DNA of 10,060 nucleotides from Bacteroidota bacterium. GTDB taxonomy: Bacteria; Bacteroidota; Bacteroidia; Chitinophagales; Chitinophagaceae. Location: contig JAEZAY010000382.1 in assembly GCA_023427575.1 (NCBI GenBank), positions 1-10,060 on the forward strand, given 5' to 3'. Positions 6,069-10,060 of the stretch are shown one piece after another. Made by a program: the position numbers and the translations under genes. Within the stretch, counting starts at the first letter, position 1, and every line of letters begins with the position of its first letter. The notes below the pieces were generated by a model. That model saw only the letters and a list, made by a program, of their open reading frames with translations, ran no database searches and was not told the DNA's origin.

Positions 6069-8789
6069 CTAATTCAGTAATGCCAGGCTTTCTTCTATCA
6101 CCCGGATCTTCGCTTCTGCATCCGATTTTTTACGTTGCTCCAGGGCTACCACTTCCGGTTTGGCATTATTGACAAAACGTTCATTGCTTAATTTTTTGTT
6201 CACCGAGTCCAAAAATCCGGTTAGATATTCTTTTTCTTTCAGCAATTGGTCTCTTTGGGTGGAACTGTCTACTTCGGAAGCGGTTTGGATAAAAAACTTG
6301 TCTTTGCCAACCACCACTGAAATGGTGTTGCCAAGAGTTTCATCTGTATAGGCCAGGTCGCTGGCATTTATCTGCCGTGATAGTATGGTCTGAAAGCTCT
6401 GATAAATTTCATTTTGATGCGAACTGATATACAACTTAACCGGATCCTTCGGCTTTAACCGGTTTTTGTTACGGGCATCCCTAAGCGCCGTTATCACTTC
6501 TTTCAGCAGGGTTCCCTGCTCCAGGATTTGCCGGTCAGGATGGCCGATTGCCGGATATTGTCGCACACAGAGATCATCTGTTTGTTCCGCCAGCAGGTGA
6601 TAGATTTCTTCGGTAATAAAAGGCATAAAGGGATGGAGCAAATGCATCAGCTCGGAAAAGTATTCAACCGTCCTGGTATAATTACCGCGATCCATTTCTT
6701 CATTAAATCCAGGCTTGATCCATTCCAGGTACCAACTGCAGAAATCATCCCAGATCAGCGAGTAGATAGTTTTCAGCGCTTCACTTAACCGAAAATTTTT
6801 CAGTTGCTCATCTACCTGCAAGCGTGCTTCCTTTAAACGATTCTCAAACCATTGAACCGCAAACGAAGGTTCAGGGCTGGTGATTTCTTCCGGTATATTT
6901 CCGGCAAACCCGGATACATCTGCGTTCAGCAGAGCTTCATGATCGGTTAACACCTGATCCTGACCCGACACAGGTTCCGGATTTGAACCGGAGCTTAGCC
7001 TCCCTTCCCACATTTTGATCAGTTTCAGGGCATTCCAGATCTTGTTATTAAAGTTGCGGCCCTGTTCAGGTGAACTTTCATCAAAAAGCAGATCATTTCC
7101 CGCCGGCGCGGAAATCATAATTCCAAACCGAACCGCATCAGCTCCGTATTTGTCGATCAATTGCAGCAGATCGGGGGAATTGCCCAGGCTCTTGCTCATT
7201 TTTCGACCCTGCTTATCCCGAACCATACCGGTGAAGTACACATGATCGAATGGCCTTTCCTGTTTGTATTCCATTCCGGCCATAATCATTCGCGCAACCC
7301 AGAAAAAGATAATATCCTGGCCGGTTACAAGTACAGAGCCCGGATAGTAATAGTCGATCTCGGGGTTGTTCGGCCTGGTAATGCCTTTAAAAACTTCCAT
7401 TGGCCATAACCAGGATGAGAACCAGGTATCGAGCACATCATCATCCTGTCGTAGCGATGATTTTCCGGCCAATACTTTTGCTTCCGCCTCGGTTTCTGCA
7501 ACAAAACAATTTCCTTCTTCATCATACCAGGCGGGAATCCGTTGCCCCCACCATAACTGCCGGCTGATACACCAGTCTTTTACATTTTCAAGCCAGTATT
7601 TATAGGTATTTAAAAATCTTTCTTCCGGATGAATCTGAATTCTTCCTTCCATTACTTCTTTCAACGCATTGTCTGCCAGGGTCCGCATGGAAACGAACCA
7701 TTGAGTGGAGATTCTGGGTTCAACAACGGCATTGCTGCGTTGGCTGAATCCAAGCCGGGTCGTATAATTTTCTTCTTTTAACAATAAGCCTTCGGTTTGC
7801 AGGGCTTCAACAACCTTTTTACGCGCTTCAAAGCGGTCGAGACCAACGAAGATTTCGGCGGCGCTGCTAAGGGTACCATCTTCGTTTAAGGTATCAATAA
7901 CTTCCAGGTTGTACTTCAACCCGAGATTGTAATCGTTTATATCATGAGCCGGCGTTACTTTCAGTGCTCCGGTTCCAAATTCAGGATCCACATATTCGTC
8001 AAATATGATGGGCACTTCACGATTCACCAGTGGCACAATCGCAAATTTTCCGGCCAGGTGCCGGTAGCGCTCATCGTTTGGATTAACGCAGATTCCCGTA
8101 TCACCCATAATAGTTTCCGGCCTTTGAGTGGCGATTGTTATATATTCTGATTTTTCACTGTTGGCTGAATCGGAAATCAGGTATTTTACATAGTAAAGTT
8201 TTCCATCAATTTCGCGGTATTCCACTTCCTCGTCGCTGAGTGCAGTTTTAGCGGCAGGATCCCAGTTAATCATTCTCGCCCCGCGGTAAATAAGTCCTTT
8301 TTTATACAGATCTGCAAACACTTTTATAACTGCACGGTAATAATCCGGATCCATGGTAAAGGTTACCCGGTTCCAGTCTACACTACAGCCAAGCTTTTCG
8401 ATCTGGTGGTAGATAATCCCGCCATATTTTTCTTTCCATTCGAAGGCGTATTTCAGAAACTCTTCACGGGAAAGATCTGATTTCTGAATGCCTTTTTCTT
8501 TTTTGAGCATGTCCACCACACGGGCTTCGGTGGCAATAGAGGCGTGATCGCTGCCAGGAACCCAGCAGGCATTAAACCCACTCATCCGGGCTTTTCGCAC
8601 AAGAATATCCTGAACGGTTTCATTCAGGGTATGACCCATGTGTAAAACCCCGGTAACGTTTGGAGGAGGTATAACAACGGTAAAGGGGGGACGATGATCA
8701 GGCTGGCTGGAAAAATAGTTTTTCTCTTTCCAGCGCTGATTCCATTTAAGTTCTACCTGTTCAGGCTCATAATTCTTACTGAGTTCCAT
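6069..8789 (-). CDS. valS: valyl-tRNA synthetase
   Basis: This 906-aa cytoplasmic class Ia synthetase charges tRNA-Val with valine. The HIGH-type motif is HMGH at residues 50-53 within PPPNVTGVLHMGHTLN, the valyl form. The CP1 editing domain carries ATQRPETIMGDT (about 220-231) and GTGALKVTPAHDINDY (about 272-287), which clears Thr-tRNA-Val. The catalytic core resumes with WCISRQLWWGQRIPAW (about 406-421) and ends with KMSKS at 530-534. An anticodon-binding helical region follows, then a C-terminal coiled-coil arm of about 65 residues (near LLKEKEYLTGFLDSVNKKL) typical of ValRS. Length is normal for the family and no key residue is missing. A -7 element upstream suggests its own promoter. It is convergent with the metallopeptidase gene and unrelated to the peptide locus. 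Confidence 0.98.
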   Translation of the reverse strand: MELSKNYEPEQVELKWNQRWKEKNYFSSQPDHRPPFTVVIPPPNVTGVLHMGHTLNETVQDILVRKARMSGFNACWVPGSDHASIATEARVVDMLKKEKGIQKSDLSREEFLKYAFEWKEKYGGIIYHQIEKLGCSVDWNRVTFTMDPDYYRAVIKVFADLYKKGLIYRGARMINWDPAAKTALSDEEVEYREIDGKLYYVKYLISDSANSEKSEYITIATQRPETIMGDTGICVNPNDERYRHLAGKFAIVPLVNREVPIIFDEYVDPEFGTGALKVTPAHDINDYNLGLKYNLEVIDTLNEDGTLSSAAEIFVGLDRFEARKKVVEALQTEGLLLKEENYTTRLGFSQRSNAVVEPRISTQWFVSMRTLADNALKEVMEGRIQIHPEERFLNTYKYWLENVKDWCISRQLWWGQRIPAWYDEEGNCFVAETEAEAKVLAGKSSLRQDDDVLDTWFSSWLWPMEVFKGITRPNNPEIDYYYPGSVLVTGQDIIFFWVARMIMAGMEYKQERPFDHVYFTGMVRDKQGRKMSKSLGNSPDLLQLIDKYGADAVRFGIMISAPAGNDLLFDESSPEQGRNFNNKIWNALKLIKMWEGRLSSGSNPEPVSGQDQVLTDHEALLNADVSGFAGNIPEEITSPEPSFAVQWFENRLKEARLQVDEQLKNFRLSEALKTIYSLIWDDFCSWYLEWIKPGFNEEMDRGNYTRTVEYFSELMHLLHPFMPFITEEIYHLLAEQTDDLCVRQYPAIGHPDRQILEQGTLLKEVITALRDARNKNRLKPKDPVKLYISSHQNEIYQSFQTILSRQINASDLAYTDETLGNTISVVVGKDKFFIQTASEVDSSTQRDQLLKEKEYLTGFLDSVNKKLSNERFVNNAKPEVVALEQRKKSDAEAKIRVIEESLALLN

Positions 8790-8825
8790 ATGCGTATTAT
8801 TCCTCGCTAATTTTTTTTAGCAGTG

Positions 8826-8833
8826 CAAAAATA
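8826..8833 (-). promoter_or_regulatory. valS promoter -7 element (TATTTTTG)
   Basis: Exact match on the minus strand to the Bacteroidota -7 consensus TAnnTTTG, 36 bp upstream of the valS ATG, leaving a 5' leader of roughly 30 nt. No clean TTG is found at the -33 spacing. A small palindrome (CAGTAA-gaaa-TTACTG, 8846-8861) occupies the -33 area instead. A chance match in A/T-rich DNA is possible, but position favours function. Confidence 0.55.
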
Positions 8834-8926
8834 GGCATTGTTGCTCAGTAAGAAATTACTGCCTTTTGATTTAAAGATGGAAATTTTATGGCAATGTTTT
8901 TGCCACAGCCTGATTAGTTACCGGGA

Positions 8927-9043
8927 TTAGAAACCGAACCAGTACAAGTAAGACAGCAGCATTATAAATGCCAGAAATCCGGCTGCCAACAAAATAACTT
9001 TCGCTGTTTCCCCGAAATGAAATGAGTAGTTGTTCTTTTTCAT
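8927..9043 (-). CDS. 38-aa single-helix membrane microprotein
   Basis: This small reading frame starts MKKNNYSFHFGETAKV and continues into one strong transmembrane helix (about residues 16-36, ILLAAGFLAFIMLLSYLYWF), ending GF. The short basic N-terminus followed by a helix fits a cytoplasm-in membrane microprotein. It is too long and regular in hydrophobicity to dismiss, and an exact TAnnTTTG match (TACCTTTG, 9088-9081) sits 38 bp before its ATG. It is on the valS strand, 137 bp upstream of valS, but valS has its own -7 element. No family is recognised. An overlapping 65-codon frame at 8886-9083 has a less protein-like reading and was not chosen. The role is unknown. Confidence 0.6.
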   Translation of the reverse strand: MKKNNYSFHFGETAKVILLAAGFLAFIMLLSYLYWFGF

Positions 9044-9397
9044 GCGTTACATTTTTTGTGTTAACAATGGTAACGGCCTTCAAAGGTATACGGCTTCAGG
9101 AATTCAGATAAGATCTCGGATGAGTACGCGTGGATGCGATATGGACAAAATTAACCAATTCGTCCAATTTTCAAAATTCAATTTACCCATTTGGCAGAAA
9201 TCAGCTTTATTCTTATAAATTATTGATATTCATTAGTATGTATACTGATTTCGCTCATTTTTTTTCTCGTAAAAATCCCATCGTACCTGTACTTTTACAG
9301 CAATTCGTGTTTTTGTGCCTTTAAAACCGGAAATTTTTACTGCTTTTTACCGAAATGATTCGGGCTCAATGAGGGCCGAACACTAACTTTATGCCGT
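9044..9397. other. non-coding A/T-rich intergenic region
   Basis: These 354 bp separate the leftward microprotein from the rightward exonuclease gene. Short open frames in it (for example 9030-9218 and 9130-9324, plus) have no protein-like composition. Apart from the -7 element at 9081-9088, the minus strand holds TTG (9174-9172), an 18-nt gap and TAATTTTG (9153-9146), which matches the two-part Bacteroidota promoter. On the plus strand TAACTTTA (9384-9391) lies just before the exonuclease ATG. No hairpin terminator, tRNA or repeat array was seen. Confidence 0.6.
9081..9088 (-). promoter_or_regulatory. -7 element upstream of the 38-aa microprotein (TACCTTTG)
   Basis: Exact TAnnTTTG match on the minus strand, 38 bp before the microprotein ATG at 9043. 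This predicts a leader of about 30 nt, similar to the valS arrangement. No TTG was found at the expected -33 distance. Confidence 0.45.
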
Positions 9398-10060
9398 ATG
9401 TATGCCATTGTTGATATAGAAACCACCGGAGGCTACGCGGCTAACAATGATATTACGGAGATCGCGATCATTATACACGATGGTATCAGGGTAACCGACC
9501 GTTTTGAAACGCTGATCCGGCCCCGGGCGCCTATCCCATATTATATCCAGGTTTTAACCGGTATAACGCATGAGATGGTAGCGGATGCGCCGGGCTTTGA
9601 AGAGGTGGCGCCGGTAATTTTTGATTATCTCCAGTCGCGCGTATTCATTGCTCATAATGTGAATTTTGATTACTCTTTTGTAAAGCACCATCTGTCGCTG
9701 GCAGGTTTTGAACTTTCCTGTCCGAAATTATGTACGGTCCGCCTGTCTAAAAAAGTATTTCCCGGATTGTTATCATACAGCCTCGGCAATATCTGCCGGC
9801 ATTTTTCGATCGGAATCCAAAACCGGCATCGCGCCGGCGGAGATGCCGCTGCCACGGTCCTTTTGTTTGAACAGATTTTACTTAACAATGGCCAGGTTCA
9901 TATCAGTGAAGCACTGAAGAAAAAATCGCGCGAACAATCTTTGCCACCCAATCTTTCCAAAGCGCAGATTGACGCCCTTCCATACTGCCCGGGCGTGTAT
10001 TATTTTCACGACCAGAAAGGGAAGATCATCTACGTGGGGAAAGCGAAGAACATCAAATAC
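9398..10060 (+). CDS. DnaQ-like DEDDh exonuclease fused to GIY-YIG nuclease domain (runs off right edge)
   Basis: The first 221 codons of a two-nuclease protein. Residues 1-165 are a DEDDh 3'-5' exonuclease of the DnaQ/PolC epsilon type: Exo I D6-I-E8 in VDIETTGG, Exo II D91 in AHNVNFDYS, Exo III H144 and D149 in HRAGGDA. All five acidic/His catalytic positions are present. A basic linker (about 170-192) leads to a GIY-YIG domain starting at LPYCPGVYYF (G199-V200-Y201) with the second half YVGKAKN (Y212-V213-G214), as in UvrC and Cho. The gene is cut by the window edge, so the catalytic Arg and Glu of GIY-YIG cannot be seen. The ATG at 9398 gives MYAIVDIETTG, the normal exonuclease start; the ATG at 9391 is out of frame. 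A role in DNA repair is likely from the family. Confidence 0.93.
   Translation, partial: MYAIVDIETTGGYAANNDITEIAIIIHDGIRVTDRFETLIRPRAPIPYYIQVLTGITHEMVADAPGFEEVAPVIFDYLQSRVFIAHNVNFDYSFVKHHLSLAGFELSCPKLCTVRLSKKVFPGLLSYSLGNICRHFSIGIQNRHRAGGDAAATVLLFEQILLNNGQVHISEALKKKSREQSLPPNLSKAQIDALPYCPGVYYFHDQKGKIIYVGKAKNIKY

Noticed and set aside
8886..9083. 65-codon minus-strand frame overlapping the 38-aa microprotein
   Set aside because: It would start upstream of the likely transcription start from the 9081-9088 element, and its hydrophobic end looks like a frame-shifted echo of the microprotein helix.

Overview
The window looks like a chromosomal piece of a Bacteroidota genome, most likely near Chitinophagaceae. 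That placement is inferred from several things: a double-glycine peptide export cassette with an NGG-type leader, AT-rich 5' regions without clear Shine-Dalgarno sites, TAnnTTTG-type -7 elements, and an outer-membrane beta-barrel fused to a propeller and a metallopeptidase domain. No tRNA, rRNA, CRISPR array, insertion sequence or attachment site was found.

Left third (1-2942, all minus strand): a compact peptide secretion locus. In transcription order it holds two small precursor genes (66 and 59 codons) with homologous double-glycine leaders, an intrinsic terminator, a 91-aa membrane protein, a CPBP (Abi/CAAX-like) intramembrane protease homologue, an HlyD-type adaptor, and the start of an ABC exporter with an N-terminal C39 leader peptidase. 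The last five genes are overlapping or nearly touching. The simplest model is a two-component class II-like bacteriocin or signalling peptide pair. The C39 domain would trim the leaders, ABC plus HlyD would export the cores, and the two membrane proteins are candidates for self-immunity. The terminator after the second precursor would favour precursor over machinery transcripts. The 59-codon precursor is easy to miss because of its size and is the most valuable unlabelled gene here.

Middle (3148-5964, plus strand): a divergently transcribed 938-aa secreted protein. It has a signal peptide, an HExxH...WxxEG gluzincin (peptidase MA-like) domain, PD40/TolB-like propeller repeats and a C-terminal beta-barrel-like region. 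A long imperfect hairpin lies between its end and the convergent valS.

Right third: valS (6069-8789, minus strand) is a complete housekeeping valyl-tRNA synthetase with a good -7 element. Upstream of it, on the same strand, is a 38-codon single-helix membrane microprotein (8927-9043) with its own exact -7 match. About 350 bp of AT-rich non-coding DNA follows. A DEDDh (DnaQ-like) exonuclease fused to a GIY-YIG nuclease domain then starts at 9398 on the plus strand and runs off the right edge.
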